A stretch of DNA of 64,000 nucleotides, taken from contig JAVZCK010000005.1 in the NCBI GenBank assembly GCA_038874435.1, positions 58,902-122,901 of the forward strand, written 5' to 3'. Below the pieces are notes generated by a model. It worked only from the letters and a program-made list of their open reading frames with translations, did not search any database and was not told where the DNA came from. Origin of the DNA: Thermoplasmata archaeon (lineage in GTDB: Archaea > Thermoplasmatota > Thermoplasmata > Lutacidiplasmatales > SKW197). Shown here piece after piece: positions 42,759 through 52,250 of this stretch (the stretch's first letter is position 1; the number at the start of each line of letters is the position of its first letter). The position numbers and the translations under genes are program-made.

Positions 42759-43679
42759 TCAGTGTTCAATCAGACGAAGCATTATGGCTTTCTGGACATG
42801 AAGGCGGTTCTCGGCCTCATCAAAAACAACTGACTGCTTGCTGTCCACGACTTCATCCGTGACTTCATATCCCCTGTGAGCTGGGAGGCAGTGCATAAAG
42901 ATGCAATCCTTCTTTGCCTTCTTTAGCAATTTCATGTTCACCTGGTAGGGCTTAAAGACCTTTTCTCTCTTCTCTTTTTCTGCTTCGTCACCCATTGAAA
43001 CCCAGACATCGGTGTAGATTACATCCGCATTTTTCACGGCAGTATCTGGCTCTTCAATGATTTCAATTGTAGCCCCATTTTTCTTTCCAATTTTCTTCGC
43101 TGTTTCAAAGAGCTTTTTGTTTGGATAGTAGCTATCTGGACAACATGCCACCATATCCATTCCCACTATGGCAGCGCCTAGCAAAAGGGAGTTGCACACA
43201 TTGTTTCCATCACCCACATACACCATTTTAAGTCCTTTGAAATCCCCTTTGTGTTCTTTTATTGTCATAAGGTCTGCAGCACACTGGCAAGGATGTTCCA
43301 GGTTGTCGAGGGCATTAATAACTGGAATCGTTGCATTCTTCGCCAGTTCCACAACCATATTATGGTCAAATGCGCGATAGACAACTGCGTCCACATACCT
43401 TGAGAGCACCTTGGCGGTATCTGCAATGGTCTCTCCTCTGCCAAGCTGCATGTCCTTTGGGCTGAGATAGAGTGCATGTCCACCCAGTTGGGTTATGCCC
43501 ACTTCGAAAGAAACTCTCGTTCTGGTGCTTGGCTTCTCAAATATCATTCCGATGCTTCTGTTTTTCAACGGCTCCAGAATCTCTCTGTTTTTCAGCTTTG
43601 CTTTCAGCGTAATCGCTTCATCAATCAATTCCAGCAGATAATCCTCCATATCTAACACAGAAATCAGGTCTTTCTTCAT
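42759..43679 (-). CDS. argF: Ornithine carbamoyltransferase
   Basis: A 306-residue enzyme making citrulline from ornithine and carbamoyl phosphate in arginine synthesis. Carbamoyl-phosphate motif STRTR at residues 51-55, then GITQLGGHALYLSPKDMQLGRGE, the HPCQ site (EHPCQCAADLMTI), the ornithine loop YTDVWVSMGDEAE and HCLPAHRG. ATG 43679 is chosen because AGGTGA is five bases upstream; TTG 43700 would not have one. No other arg genes are adjacent. Confidence 0.96.
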   Translation of the reverse strand: MKKDLISVLDMEDYLLELIDEAITLKAKLKNREILEPLKNRSIGMIFEKPSTRTRVSFEVGITQLGGHALYLSPKDMQLGRGETIADTAKVLSRYVDAVVYRAFDHNMVVELAKNATIPVINALDNLEHPCQCAADLMTIKEHKGDFKGLKMVYVGDGNNVCNSLLLGAAIVGMDMVACCPDSYYPNKKLFETAKKIGKKNGATIEIIEEPDTAVKNADVIYTDVWVSMGDEAEKEKREKVFKPYQVNMKLLKKAKKDCIFMHCLPAHRGYEVTDEVVDSKQSVVFDEAENRLHVQKAIMLRLIEH

Positions 43680-43733
43680 GGCTATCACCTGAATACCCAA
43701 AATCGAAAAGGAGATATATAACTTTCCAAACGC

Positions 43734-44315
43734 TCACTTCTTCCACTCTGGCACCACATTCCCGTAGTCATCAGCAATCTTTCTGGTTTCGAAGCGGTCG
43801 CAATTCTCACAGTAAAGTGTGTTCTCTTTCAAATTCGGCTTGCGAATAAGTGGGCGTCTGCACCGCACGCAGTATGCCTTTATCACACCCAAATGTGGTT
43901 CGTTGATGTAAAGCTGAATTGTAGGTTCTGATTGGAGCACGCCTGCTCTCAAAATATCTCCAATTCTGAGCACTGATGTGATGTTATCAACATACTTTGG
44001 TGAAATCTTTGAGATGTGGATTGCCCCCTGAGTGGTACCAGCAATATCTCGCACTTTGCTATCTACTGAGATCACATCCACAATCGCCATCGCCTGCTTC
44101 AAGTCCTCAACTACACAGTAAACTGTGCTATGCTTCCTGATTATTGCTGGAGGATTTATTGGTTCCACCTCAACTCTTCTCTCGTTTTCGTCTACCTTCA
44201 AAAAACCTAAAACACTAGCAATGATTTTCCCATCCTTCTCAAATGTTCCATTTCCAGCAATGTATTCTTCAGTGGTCCCTATTTCCTCGCCTGGAATTAT
44301 TACTCCTTTGTACAT
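43734..44315 (-). CDS. csl4: Exosome RNA-binding subunit Csl4
   Basis: 193 residues: N-terminal Csl4 beta domain (VIIPGEEIGTTEEYIAGNGTFEKDGKIIAS), S1 domain (QGAIHISKISPKYVDNITSVLRIGDILRAGVL) and a C-terminal zinc ribbon with CVRC and CENC. It forms the cap of the archaeal RNA exosome with Rrp4. The start overlaps the upstream methylase gene by 16 bases. Confidence 0.93.
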   Translation of the reverse strand: MYKGVIIPGEEIGTTEEYIAGNGTFEKDGKIIASVLGFLKVDENERRVEVEPINPPAIIRKHSTVYCVVEDLKQAMAIVDVISVDSKVRDIAGTTQGAIHISKISPKYVDNITSVLRIGDILRAGVLQSEPTIQLYINEPHLGVIKAYCVRCRRPLIRKPNLKENTLYCENCDRFETRKIADDYGNVVPEWKK

Positions 44316-44917
44316 CCTTTCAACCTCTCTGCTCTGAATAGTATCACTTCAAATTTAACTTCCTGTTTCCTGTGAAATGCATAGGTGCGTCTTATTGGGA
44401 ACGCATACCTTTCCTTGTGCGTTACTCTACAATCTCTCCTCAAAAATTCCTGTTCTATAAACCTTTCTGTGTCAGCGTGGTGGATGGAGTAAACAACATT
44501 TCCTATTTCTGCTGCTTTCTTAACGAAAGGCAGGTCAGCATGTCGATTCTGGCACCCGAAAGGAGGGTTTTGAATTACAGTGTCATAGCTTCCTTTTACA
44601 TCTTCCACATCTATACAGAAAAATTCTGTGTTTACACCAAGTTTCGCAGCATTCTCCCTCGCCCTTTCTACTGCATGTGCATCTGTGTCAATTCCTACAC
44701 TCTTTTTCGCACCTAGAATGGCAGCACCAATTGCAAAAATTCCATTACCACAACCGAGGTCAATCACGCTCTTTCCCTCTATGTCGCCAAGGTTGTAAGC
44801 GATGTAGAGAATCTCTGCAGCAATTTCTGGAGGAGTAGAATATTGCTCTAGAGAAATATCTGGTGTTTCTAGATTTTCCAATTTAGACAGCAAGATTTCA
44901 AGCTTTTTTTTTCGCAT
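44300..44917 (-). CDS. METTL5-like RNA methylase
   Basis: 205 residues, an N6-adenine-type methyltransferase of the archaeal group related to eukaryotic METTL5 (18S rRNA m6A). The sequence shows LEQYSTPPEIAAEILYIA before motif I (VIDLGCGNGIFAIGAAILGA), VGIDTDAHAVERARENA and the catalytic NPPFG motif (TVIQNPPFGCQNRHADLPFV). It shares an operon with Csl4. The rRNA target is inferred from the family. Confidence 0.85.
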   Translation of the reverse strand: MRKKKLEILLSKLENLETPDISLEQYSTPPEIAAEILYIAYNLGDIEGKSVIDLGCGNGIFAIGAAILGAKKSVGIDTDAHAVERARENAAKLGVNTEFFCIDVEDVKGSYDTVIQNPPFGCQNRHADLPFVKKAAEIGNVVYSIHHADTERFIEQEFLRRDCRVTHKERYAFPIRRTYAFHRKQEVKFEVILFRAERLKGCTKE

Positions 44918-44949
44918 AAAACAAAAAATTAAGGAAAAATATTAGTAAC

Positions 44950-46596
44950 TTACATCGGTGGCATACCACCAGGCATGCCTCCAGCACCGCCACCTCCCTT
45001 TGGTGGCTCCGACTTCTTGGAAGCAATGATGTCGTCAATTCTCAGTATCATCACTGCGGACTCTGTCGCAGAATGGATGGCTTGGGTTTTCACACGCACT
45101 GGTTCAATCACATTTAGCTTCATCATGTCCGCAACCTTCCCAGAGAGCACATCGACACCCATTGTCTTGCTCCCCTTCTTTCCTTCGTGTGCCGCCCTGA
45201 GTTCTATGAGTATGTTGATTGCATCCAGCCCTGCATTTTCTGCAAGTGCCCAGGGCACGACCTCGAGCGCCCTTGCAAATGCCTCCACTGCAAGCTGCTC
45301 TCTTCCGCTCACCTTGGGTGCGAAATCTCTGAGATGTAGCGCCAGTTCAATTTCTGGTGAGCCTCCACCTGTCACTGCCATACCATCTTCAAGTGCCACA
45401 CCGACAACCCTTATTGCATCATTCAATGAGCGTTCAATCTCGGCAACCACATGCTCGGTGCCACCTCTGATAAGTATGGAGACGGACCTAGGATTCTTGC
45501 ATCCTGTAACAAAGGTCATCTTTGAGTCTCCGATTTTCTTCTCTTCCACGAGAGAGGCAGTGCCGAGGTCGTTTTCTGTGAGATCATCAAGTGCGGTCAC
45601 GATTCTCGCACCAGTGGCTCTTGCAAGTTTCACCATGTCTGACTCCTTCATCTGTTTGATTGCAAAAATACCTTCCTTTGCCATGAAGTGCAAAGCCACA
45701 TCATCAATGCCTTTCTGGCAGAAGACCACATTTGCACCACTCTTCTTTATCATGTCCACCTTTCTCTTGAGGGCGTTCTGCTCCTCGTCAATGAACATCT
45801 GAAGTTTTGCGGGATCTCTTATCTGAATGTGGGTATCAAACTCGCCCTTCTTTATTTCAAGTGCTGAATTTATGAGTGCAATCTTCGCATCCTTCACAAT
45901 GTTTGGCATCTTTGGATGGGCTCTCTCTTTGTCGATCAGCACGCCATCGATCAAGGAAGTATCCTCTACACTTCCACCATGCTTCTTCTCAATTTTTATG
46001 TGTCCTGGATCAAAGGTAATCTTGCCGTCCTTCTTGCTTATCACTGCCTTTACTGCTTTAACTGCAATCTCTGCTAGTTTCTCTCTCGCCAGCCCCACAC
46101 CCTTGCTGTTCATTGCTGTGATTGCAATTTTCTTTAGCATCTCGTCGTCCTCTGGTTTTACCTCAAAAGCAATCTTCTCCTTCAATGCTTTTATTGCTTC
46201 CTCTGCTGCAATGTTAAACCCCTTAGCAATCACGGTAGGATGCACATTCTGGTCAAGGAGTTCCTCTGCCTTTTTCAACAGCTCGCCAGTGAGTATCACA
46301 GCGGTTGTGGTGCCGTCGCCACACTGCTGGTCCTGGGTTTTTGCAACCTCAACCAGCATCTTAGCTGCGGGATGCTCTACATCTATCTCCTTGAGAATTG
46401 TCACACCGTCATTGGTAATCACAACATCTCCAAGGCTATCTACAAGCATCTTGTCCATTCCTCTGGGTCCAAGTGTGGTTCTCACTGCATCAGCCACTGC
46501 CTTTGCTGCTGCGATGTTATTGTAAACAGCGCCCTTTCCTCTTTCCCGGCTCGTGCCTTCCTTCAGAATAATTACAGGTGTACCTTGCCCTATCAT
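44950..46596 (-). CDS. thsA: Thermosome subunit (group II chaperonin)
   Basis: A 548-residue ATP-driven folding chaperonin. Signatures: [21 protein letters not shown] motif ([22 protein letters not shown]), [15 protein letters not shown] for ATP binding, the built-in lid region and the family's C-terminal [14 protein letters not shown] tail. ATG 46596 is preferred over GTG 46605 because AGGTGA is five bases upstream. The gene is monocistronic and convergent with nothing on its own strand until 44917. Confidence 0.97.
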   Translation of the reverse strand: MIGQGTPVIILKEGTSRERGKGAVYNNIAAAKAVADAVRTTLGPRGMDKMLVDSLGDVVITNDGVTILKEIDVEHPAAKMLVEVAKTQDQQCGDGTTTAVILTGELLKKAEELLDQNVHPTVIAKGFNIAAEEAIKALKEKIAFEVKPEDDEMLKKIAITAMNSKGVGLAREKLAEIAVKAVKAVISKKDGKITFDPGHIKIEKKHGGSVEDTSLIDGVLIDKERAHPKMPNIVKDAKIALINSALEIKKGEFDTHIQIRDPAKLQMFIDEEQNALKRKVDMIKKSGANVVFCQKGIDDVALHFMAKEGIFAIKQMKESDMVKLARATGARIVTALDDLTENDLGTASLVEEKKIGDSKMTFVTGCKNPRSVSILIRGGTEHVVAEIERSLNDAIRVVGVALEDGMAVTGGGSPEIELALHLRDFAPKVSGREQLAVEAFARALEVVPWALAENAGLDAINILIELRAAHEGKKGSKTMGVDVLSGKVADMMKLNVIEPVRVKTQAIHSATESAVMILRIDDIIASKKSEPPKGGGGAGGMPGGMPPM

Positions 46597-46629
46597 ATCT
46601 ATCACCTAAAATTGGTATAAAAGTTCTTC

Positions 46630-46637
46630 TATATAAA
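46630..46637 (-). promoter_or_regulatory. TATA box of the thermosome gene
   Basis: On the minus strand TTTATATA is centred 38 bases before ATG 46596, giving a leader of about 12 bases. A second TATA-like TTTTATACC nearer the gene is too close for this start. Confidence 0.5.
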
Positions 46638-46698
46638 GATTTCTGTTGAAATGCTGGCTTCTATCTGGCCACTTTAAAAAATTTTGTCAACCTTCAAC

Positions 46699-46707
46699 CT
46701 TAAATAC
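46699..46707 (+). promoter_or_regulatory. TATA box of the rpe-lig operon
   Basis: CTTAAATAC is centred 26 bases before ATG 46729, matching a leaderless start. Confidence 0.55.
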
Positions 46708-46728
46708 CGCTCTTCCTATTTCCTAGTG

Positions 46729-47403
46729 ATGCAAAGAATCAAGATTGCACCTTCCATCCTTTCTGCTGATGCTGCTAGAATGGGAGAGGTGCTCTCCATG
46801 CTTGACCGCTGCGATGAGGTTGATTTGCTGCACATAGACATCATGGATGGGCATTTTGTTCCAAACTTAACTTTTGGGCCACATGTGGTAAAAGCGATCC
46901 GAAAATACACTACAAAGGAATTTTATGTCCATCTGATGCTCACAAACCCCTCCACCTTCATAAAACCATTTGCAGAGGCAGGAGCCAATCTCATTTCAGT
47001 GCATGTGGAATGTCAGGAAAATCTCAATACATTGATTGATAAAATCAAGGACTCTGGCGTCAAAGCAGGGATTGCACTCAACCCGAACACCACTGCCCAT
47101 GTGATTGAGCCCTACATCAAAAGTGTGGATGAGATTATCGTGATGTCCGTTTATCCTGGTTTTGGTGGCCAGAAATTCATTGAGAGTGTGCTTCCGAAAA
47201 TAAGGGAGATACAGGGAATTGTGGAAAAAACTGGTCGGGAAGTTGACATTGCTGTTGATGGTGGGATTAACGCAAGTACTGCATTGCCTGCGGTCAAGAA
47301 TGGTGCAAATCTGCTTGTTTCAGGCAATGGGATTTTTGTTGATGGGCATCCAGACCTGAACAAGATTCGTGAGTTGAGAAAAATTGCAGAGGGAGTTAGA
47401 TGA
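46729..47403 (+). CDS. rpe: Ribulose-phosphate 3-epimerase
   Basis: A 224-residue TIM-barrel enzyme interconverting ribulose 5-phosphate and xylulose 5-phosphate. Motifs: KIAPSILSADAARMGEV, LHIDIMDGHFVPNLTFGP, VHLMLTNP, MSVYPGFGGQKFI, VDGGIN and VSGNGIF. The start is ATG 46729 after a TATA box; a TTG-initiated longer frame would cross the promoter. It overlaps the ligase gene (ATGA). Confidence 0.95.
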   Translation: MQRIKIAPSILSADAARMGEVLSMLDRCDEVDLLHIDIMDGHFVPNLTFGPHVVKAIRKYTTKEFYVHLMLTNPSTFIKPFAEAGANLISVHVECQENLNTLIDKIKDSGVKAGIALNPNTTAHVIEPYIKSVDEIIVMSVYPGFGGQKFIESVLPKIREIQGIVEKTGREVDIAVDGGINASTALPAVKNGANLLVSGNGIFVDGHPDLNKIRELRKIAEGVR

Positions 47404-49175
47404 ATTTCATTGAGCTCGCCCAGCTCTTTGAAAAGATTGAGGAAACAACAAAGCGGCTGGAGATTACTGATTTGCTGAGTGCATTGCTCAAGCAGCTTTC
47501 ACCAGAAGAAATTGATAAGGTCTGCTATCTCCTGCTCGGAAGAATCTATCCTGACTTTGTGGGTATTGAGGTGGGCGTGGCTGAAGCATTGCTGCTCCGT
47601 GCACTTTCGCTCGCTGCGGGTATCAAATCACAGGTTATAGAAGAAACAGTGAAAAAAACAGGGGACATCGGGAAATGCGCTGAGGAAGTGGTCCGGCAAA
47701 AAAAACAGGCATCGCTTTTTAGGGAAACGCTCACAGTTGAAAAGGTCTATGCCTCGCTTTGCAAAATTGCGGAGAGCACTGGTTCTGGCTCCCAGGAACT
47801 GAAGCTTAAACTGATTGCTGAGTTATTCCATGATGCAGAGCCACTGGAAGCAAGATATATCGCAAGAATTCTAGCAGGGAGCTTGAGATTGGGAGTTGCG
47901 GAAAGCACAATTCTGGATGCACTTGCTGTTGCGTTCATACCTGAGATGGAAAAGGAAGAAGCAAGGGAGTTGCTGGAGGAAAAATACAATGTTTGCTCAG
48001 ACATCGGGCTTGTGGCTAAAACAATTTCATCCAGAGGAATAGAAGGGTTAAATAAGATAGGGCTCAAGATTGGCGTGCCCATCAGGGCGATGCTGGCTGA
48101 AAGGGCTGCGAGTATTGAGGAGATTTTTGCAAGGCATGGGCAGAGCTTTGCCGCAGAATACAAATACGATGGATTAAGAATCCAGGCACACATAAGCAAC
48201 AATAGGGAAATCAAGTTGTTCTCAAGAAGGTTAGAGGACCTCACCACCCAGTTCCCTGATGTGATTGCGCATCTGAAGGCGAGTTTTAAAGGCACTGATG
48301 GAATCTTCGAGGGCGAATGCGTTCCTGTTGACTCAGCCACCGAAGAAATGCTTCCATTCCAGGAAATTTCAAGGAGGCGGGGGAGAAAACATGCAATTGA
48401 GGAAACAATGGAGGAAATTCCTGTTTGTCTTTTCCTTTTTGACTGCCTCTTTCTGAATGGAAAGGAACACATAAAGGATGATTATCTAACAAGACGAAAA
48501 GCCCTTGAATCTGCTTTCAGGCGGAGTGAGCGAATCAAGTTTTCCACAATGAAGATTGTTGATTCTAAAGAGAAGTGCGAGGAATTTTTTAACGAAGCAA
48601 TTGGTGCAGGGTGCGAGGGAATAATGGCAAAATCAATCGCGACGGAGAGCATTTACAAACCAGGCAAGCGTGGCTTCCTCTGGCTGAAATACAAGCGAGA
48701 GTATAAATCAGAACTCACAGACACACTTGACCTTGTTGTGCTCGGTGCATTTGCAGGCAGGGGCAGAAGGGCAGGCACCTATGGGGCTTTGCTCACAGGG
48801 GTTTACAACGAGAAAACAGAGAAATTTGAGACAGTGTGCAAGCTTGGGACTGGGTTCGACGACGACACGCTCAGTAAGATGCCGGAAATTTTCAGCAAGT
48901 TTGTTTCAAAAACCAAGCCAGAAAATGTGGTCTCAAAGATAGAGCCAGATTTCTGGTTTTATCCCGCAATTATCCTTGAGGTAAGAGGTGCAGAACTCAC
49001 ATTGAGTCCAGTGCACACATGTGCCTATAATGAAGTGAAAAAAGGGGCAGGCATCGCTGTCCGTTTTCCCAGATTCACTGGCAGATGGAGAGATGACAAA
49101 AAAGCCACTGACGCAACAACAACTGCTGAGATTGTTGAGATGTATAGAAAACAATTGAAAAAGGTTGAGGATTGA
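47400..49175 (+). CDS. lig: ATP-dependent DNA ligase
   Basis: A 591-residue archaeal replication ligase. The adenylation lysine is K255 in YKYDGLR; the other nucleotidyl-transferase motifs are SRRLEDLTTQFPD, FEGECVPVD, LFDCLFLNG, EGIMAKS and GFLWLKYKR. The N-terminal helical DNA-binding domain and C-terminal OB domain (VVLGAFAGRGRRAGTYGALL) are complete. Coupled to rpe by a four-base overlap. Confidence 0.96.
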   Translation: MNFIELAQLFEKIEETTKRLEITDLLSALLKQLSPEEIDKVCYLLLGRIYPDFVGIEVGVAEALLLRALSLAAGIKSQVIEETVKKTGDIGKCAEEVVRQKKQASLFRETLTVEKVYASLCKIAESTGSGSQELKLKLIAELFHDAEPLEARYIARILAGSLRLGVAESTILDALAVAFIPEMEKEEARELLEEKYNVCSDIGLVAKTISSRGIEGLNKIGLKIGVPIRAMLAERAASIEEIFARHGQSFAAEYKYDGLRIQAHISNNREIKLFSRRLEDLTTQFPDVIAHLKASFKGTDGIFEGECVPVDSATEEMLPFQEISRRRGRKHAIEETMEEIPVCLFLFDCLFLNGKEHIKDDYLTRRKALESAFRRSERIKFSTMKIVDSKEKCEEFFNEAIGAGCEGIMAKSIATESIYKPGKRGFLWLKYKREYKSELTDTLDLVVLGAFAGRGRRAGTYGALLTGVYNEKTEKFETVCKLGTGFDDDTLSKMPEIFSKFVSKTKPENVVSKIEPDFWFYPAIILEVRGAELTLSPVHTCAYNEVKKGAGIAVRFPRFTGRWRDDKKATDATTTAEIVEMYRKQLKKVED

Positions 49176-49177
49176 GT

Positions 49178-49501
49178 TCAGCCGAAGAGCGCACCCAATC
49201 CTGCAGCCACATCTTCTTCTTTTGGCTTCTCTTCCTTCTTTTCCTCTTTCTTTTCTTCTTTCTTCTCTTCCTTCTTTTCTCCGCCTGCAGCAGGTGCAGC
49301 AACTGCAGCCACTGGCATCGCACTGGCACTTTCCAGCACCTTTGCGATGTCCACACCTTCCAGTGATGCAGTCAATGCCTTTATCTTTGCCATATCTGGC
49401 TCTGCACCAGCGGCTTTGATCACATTCGCAATGTTCTCTTCGCTTATCTGCTTTCCCAGAGCATGTAGCAGCAATGCGCTATATACATATTCCATTTTCA
49501 T
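49178..49501 (-). CDS. rpl12: Ribosomal protein P1 (L12e)
   Basis: A 107-residue acidic stalk protein: [30 protein letters not shown], a hinge rich in Ala, a Lys/Glu-repeat run and the conserved end [13 protein letters not shown], which recruits elongation factors. It is the last gene of L1-P0-P1. Confidence 0.96.
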   Translation of the reverse strand: MKMEYVYSALLLHALGKQISEENIANVIKAAGAEPDMAKIKALTASLEGVDIAKVLESASAMPVAAVAAPAAGGEKKEEKKEEKKEEKKEEKPKEEDVAAGLGALFG

Positions 49502-49516
49502 TACCTCCTTCTATTT

Positions 49517-50512
49517 TCAGCCAAACAATGAGCTTAAACCTGCAGCCACATCTTCCTCTTTCGGCTTCTCCTCTTTCTTTTCTTCCTCTACCTTCTTCTC
49601 TTTCTGTTCTGTCTGAGGTGTCTGTGGCCTGGATGTTTGAGCGATAACATTCTTCACCGCATCTCCCGCTGCCTCAGGTGCAACCGCAGCAATTGCCAGC
49701 ATGTCCATGTAGGCCTTTCTTATCAGATGCTCGATTGCACCTTTCGCTGGATAGCCCGTCTTCACAACAAGGGCTATTCCTTCTCTGAAGCCCTTTCCAA
49801 GGAGCGGTCGCACTGTTTCCTTTGTAATGTAGCTAATCTTGAGAGCAAGTTGCTGGGCATTGAGTGAACCACGAACAAACTGCCCGAGAATTTCTTCCTG
49901 CGAAACAGTGAGGGCATCCTTTGGATAGACGAACCCATCTTCAAATACTGCCTGAAGGTCAAGCCCAAGTGTGATTGGAGTTATCCCGAGTTTTGTGAGT
50001 AGCTGAGCCTGGTCTTTTGTGATGACATCGCCTGCCTTCACAAGGACCTTGTCCTTCTTTATCACTACTTTTCCGCCCTCAATTGCAGCGGCCAGCCCTG
50101 CCTTCTGAAGTTCAGACACAATAGGGCCAGGTTTAAATGGGGTCTCCATTGCTTTTATTATTATGTCCTCTGGTGCGATTTCACCGCCCCTCGCAGGCGC
50201 CTTGGTTTTTGTCGCTTCCAGCGACTTGTAAAGCTTGAATGGATTTTCATTTGAAACAATCAACGCACTCTGGGTGCGAATATACTCTGAAAGTTTGGAA
50301 ATGTTCGGTTTTCCAGTTTTTTCAAGGGCTCTTGAAATTATTGCATTTCTAGTCACAATTATCTCTGCCTTTCCTCTCAAATTCTTTCTCATTTGCTGGA
50401 GCTGTGGAGAAGGCAAACCAGATATGTTAACAATTCCTACAACCTTATTTGCCAGAATTTTATTTTTAAGTTCTTCAACCTTTTCCAGCTTCCATTTTGC
50501 TACATGTGCCAT
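49517..50512 (-). CDS. rplP0: Ribosomal protein P0 (L10)
   Basis: A 331-residue stalk base protein: AHVAKWKLEKVEELKNKI, IVGIVNISGLPSPQLQQMRKNLRG, the P1-binding helices and a C-terminal tail ([13 protein letters not shown]) nearly the same as that of P1. ATG 50512 is chosen since GAGGTGA lies five bases upstream. Confidence 0.95.
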   Translation of the reverse strand: MAHVAKWKLEKVEELKNKILANKVVGIVNISGLPSPQLQQMRKNLRGKAEIIVTRNAIISRALEKTGKPNISKLSEYIRTQSALIVSNENPFKLYKSLEATKTKAPARGGEIAPEDIIIKAMETPFKPGPIVSELQKAGLAAAIEGGKVVIKKDKVLVKAGDVITKDQAQLLTKLGITPITLGLDLQAVFEDGFVYPKDALTVSQEEILGQFVRGSLNAQQLALKISYITKETVRPLLGKGFREGIALVVKTGYPAKGAIEHLIRKAYMDMLAIAAVAPEAAGDAVKNVIAQTSRPQTPQTEQKEKKVEEEKKEEKPKEEDVAAGLSSLFG

Positions 50513-50522
50513 TAGTTTCACC

Positions 50523-51164
50523 TCACATCAGTTTGTATGCAGGGCCCATTGTGGTCTTGATGTAAACTGCACCAAGGTTAGTTTTGCCTTTTTCAAGCTT
50601 CGAAACAATTCTGTTCATCACTGCCTCAATGTTTTCCGCAATTTCCTCTGGCTTCATCTCCCGGCTACCCACAACCACATGGAATGTGGGCTTGTCCTTT
50701 GTCTTCACCTTCACAGTTCTTCTCAAATTTTGAATCACAGGGCCTGGGTCTGCAGCAGGTGGCAAAGGCCTTGGCATTTTGCCTCTCGGAGCGAGAATGG
50801 GTCCAAGGCGTTTACCGATTGTAATCATTAGCGGTGCCTCTGCAATGAAAAATGTAATTTCAGATGCGAGTTTTCTTGCAGCCCTTTTGTTGGAAGCAAT
50901 TGTTTCAATTTCCTCTGGTGTAATAACTTTGTCTGCCTTTGCATTTTTGGCTTTGAGGGCGAATTCACCAGTTCCAAAAACACCAATCTTAATCTCCTTC
51001 CCTCTTCCCTTCGGTAGAATTATGTCCTCATCGATCTTGTTTTTTTGGTTCTTCAAATCAACATTTTTCAGGTTAATGGCTAGCTCTACACTTTCTAGAA
51101 ACTTCCGTTTGGGTGACTCTTCTAGCACTTTCTTTACCACTTCTACGATTTCTGGATCTGGCAA
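50523..51164 (-). CDS. rpl1: Ribosomal protein L1
   Basis: About 213 residues. Conserved stretches: NLKNVDLKNQKNKIDEDIILPKGRGKEIKIGVFG, ITFFIAEAPLMITIGKRLGPILAPRGKMPRPLPP and NIEAVMNRIVSKLEKGKTNLGAVYIKTTMGPAYK. TTG 51164 is preferred: AGGTGA is five bases before it, while GTG 51173 overlaps that site. In archaea and bacteria L1 often represses its own operon by binding its leader. Confidence 0.94.
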   Translation of the reverse strand: MPDPEIVEVVKKVLEESPKRKFLESVELAINLKNVDLKNQKNKIDEDIILPKGRGKEIKIGVFGTGEFALKAKNAKADKVITPEEIETIASNKRAARKLASEITFFIAEAPLMITIGKRLGPILAPRGKMPRPLPPAADPGPVIQNLRRTVKVKTKDKPTFHVVVGSREMKPEEIAENIEAVMNRIVSKLEKGKTNLGAVYIKTTMGPAYKLM

Positions 51165-51173
51165 CTTTATCAC

Positions 51174-51246
51174 CTACCCTGTAGTGGCTTCGAGGATTTT
51201 CCTCTTCTACATGGGCAACCCTCTCAAATGGTACATGGATATAAAC
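51174..51246 (-). promoter_or_regulatory. L1 operon promoter and leader
   Basis: On the minus strand the TATA box GTTTATATC (51239-51247) predicts a start near 51217 and a leader of about 50 bases. The leader contains a small hairpin GAGGA-AAA-TCCTC (around 51193-51205). It might take part in L1 self-regulation, but the L1-site consensus was not matched. Confidence 0.4.
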
Positions 51247-51416
51247 ATTTCCACGGAATCTTTTCAAGCTTCGCCTCAAATGGTTTCATCTAAAAAAAGG
51301 TATCCCAGTTCTGTGGGTCGTAAGAGACCCTTAGGCACAGGTAATGAAGAAAGAACTAGAAAGAACTATACAGATAAGAGAGTCAGCCCTCATGGTACCC
51401 TAGGGTGCACACTCCA

Positions 51417-52250
51417 TTAATATGTTGTGCTCATGTCCAGAATGCCAAGCTTTCTCGCCACTGTATCTGCAAATCTGAAAACCAGGTAAGCAATGAAGAA
51501 ATATAGACACGAAAGCAGAGTAAGGTAGATGCAGAGTTCTGGCAGGGAAAAAGCAGACATGAATGCATCTGGCTCATAGCCAAGCACTGCAATCCTGATT
51601 ATTGAGAACCAGTAGGTGGTAGGAAAAGCGAGAGCAATCTGCTGTGCCCATCCTGGCAGTATTGCCACAGGGAAAACAACACCACTTGCCAGATAAAAAA
51701 TTCCTGCGAATGCTTCCCCTATGGCCCCACCATGTCTAGCGGTGAGCAAATTGATACCACTGATAATCAAGGCAGTACCGACAATGAAAACAAAGCCGAG
51801 CAACAGGGCAAAGCCAAGGAGAAGGAGATTGAAGTGATATTCTAGCTTGAACACAAGACCCAGGAGGAGGAGAACAAGCATCGGCACAATTGAAAGTCCA
51901 TAGCGGGTTATACTTCTCCCGATCAGATATCTGAAGTATGGTGTTGGGGAGATGTAGAGGTAGCGAAGCGTGGAATAGTGTTCTCTGTCATCATGCACAA
52001 TCCAGCCGATTGAAAAGAGCGTTTGGGCAAGAATCATGTAGAATGCATTGCCCACATACATGAATGCCAGGCTGTTTCCAGTCCAACTGCCAGCAACCAC
52101 ATAAAACATGGCTACAAGGAGAAGGGCTGCACCCACTGGCTTGAAAATGTTGTAAATTGCGAAAATGAAAGGAGATGTCCAGTTTGACTCAATCTGGAAT
52201 TCAAGCCACATTGCTGTCTTTAATTCAGCTTTTGTGTTCATCACTGCCAC
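51417..52250 (-). CDS. ABC-2 type transporter permease
   Basis: A 277-residue protein with six predicted membrane helices and the ABC-2 core motif AGIFYLASGVVFPVAILPGWAQQIALAFPTTYWF. It overlaps the second permease by ten bases, and with it and the ATPase makes a complete exporter. The substrate is unknown. Confidence 0.85.
   Translation of the reverse strand: MAVMNTKAELKTAMWLEFQIESNWTSPFIFAIYNIFKPVGAALLLVAMFYVVAGSWTGNSLAFMYVGNAFYMILAQTLFSIGWIVHDDREHYSTLRYLYISPTPYFRYLIGRSITRYGLSIVPMLVLLLLGLVFKLEYHFNLLLLGFALLLGFVFIVGTALIISGINLLTARHGGAIGEAFAGIFYLASGVVFPVAILPGWAQQIALAFPTTYWFSIIRIAVLGYEPDAFMSAFSLPELCIYLTLLSCLYFFIAYLVFRFADTVARKLGILDMSTTY

Noticed and set aside
44975..45802. Long plus-strand frame opposite the thermosome gene
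   Set aside because: It is Ser/Ala/Leu-rich shadow sequence, antisense to a strongly conserved gene, with no ribosome binding site.
51174..51416. Small gene or riboswitch between L1 and the ABC permease
   Set aside because: Only the L1 promoter, a short leader hairpin and non-conserved frames are visible; nothing matches a known riboswitch.
50779..51420. Long plus-strand frame opposite L1 and its leader
   Set aside because: Antisense to L1 with no recognisable domain; explained as a shadow.
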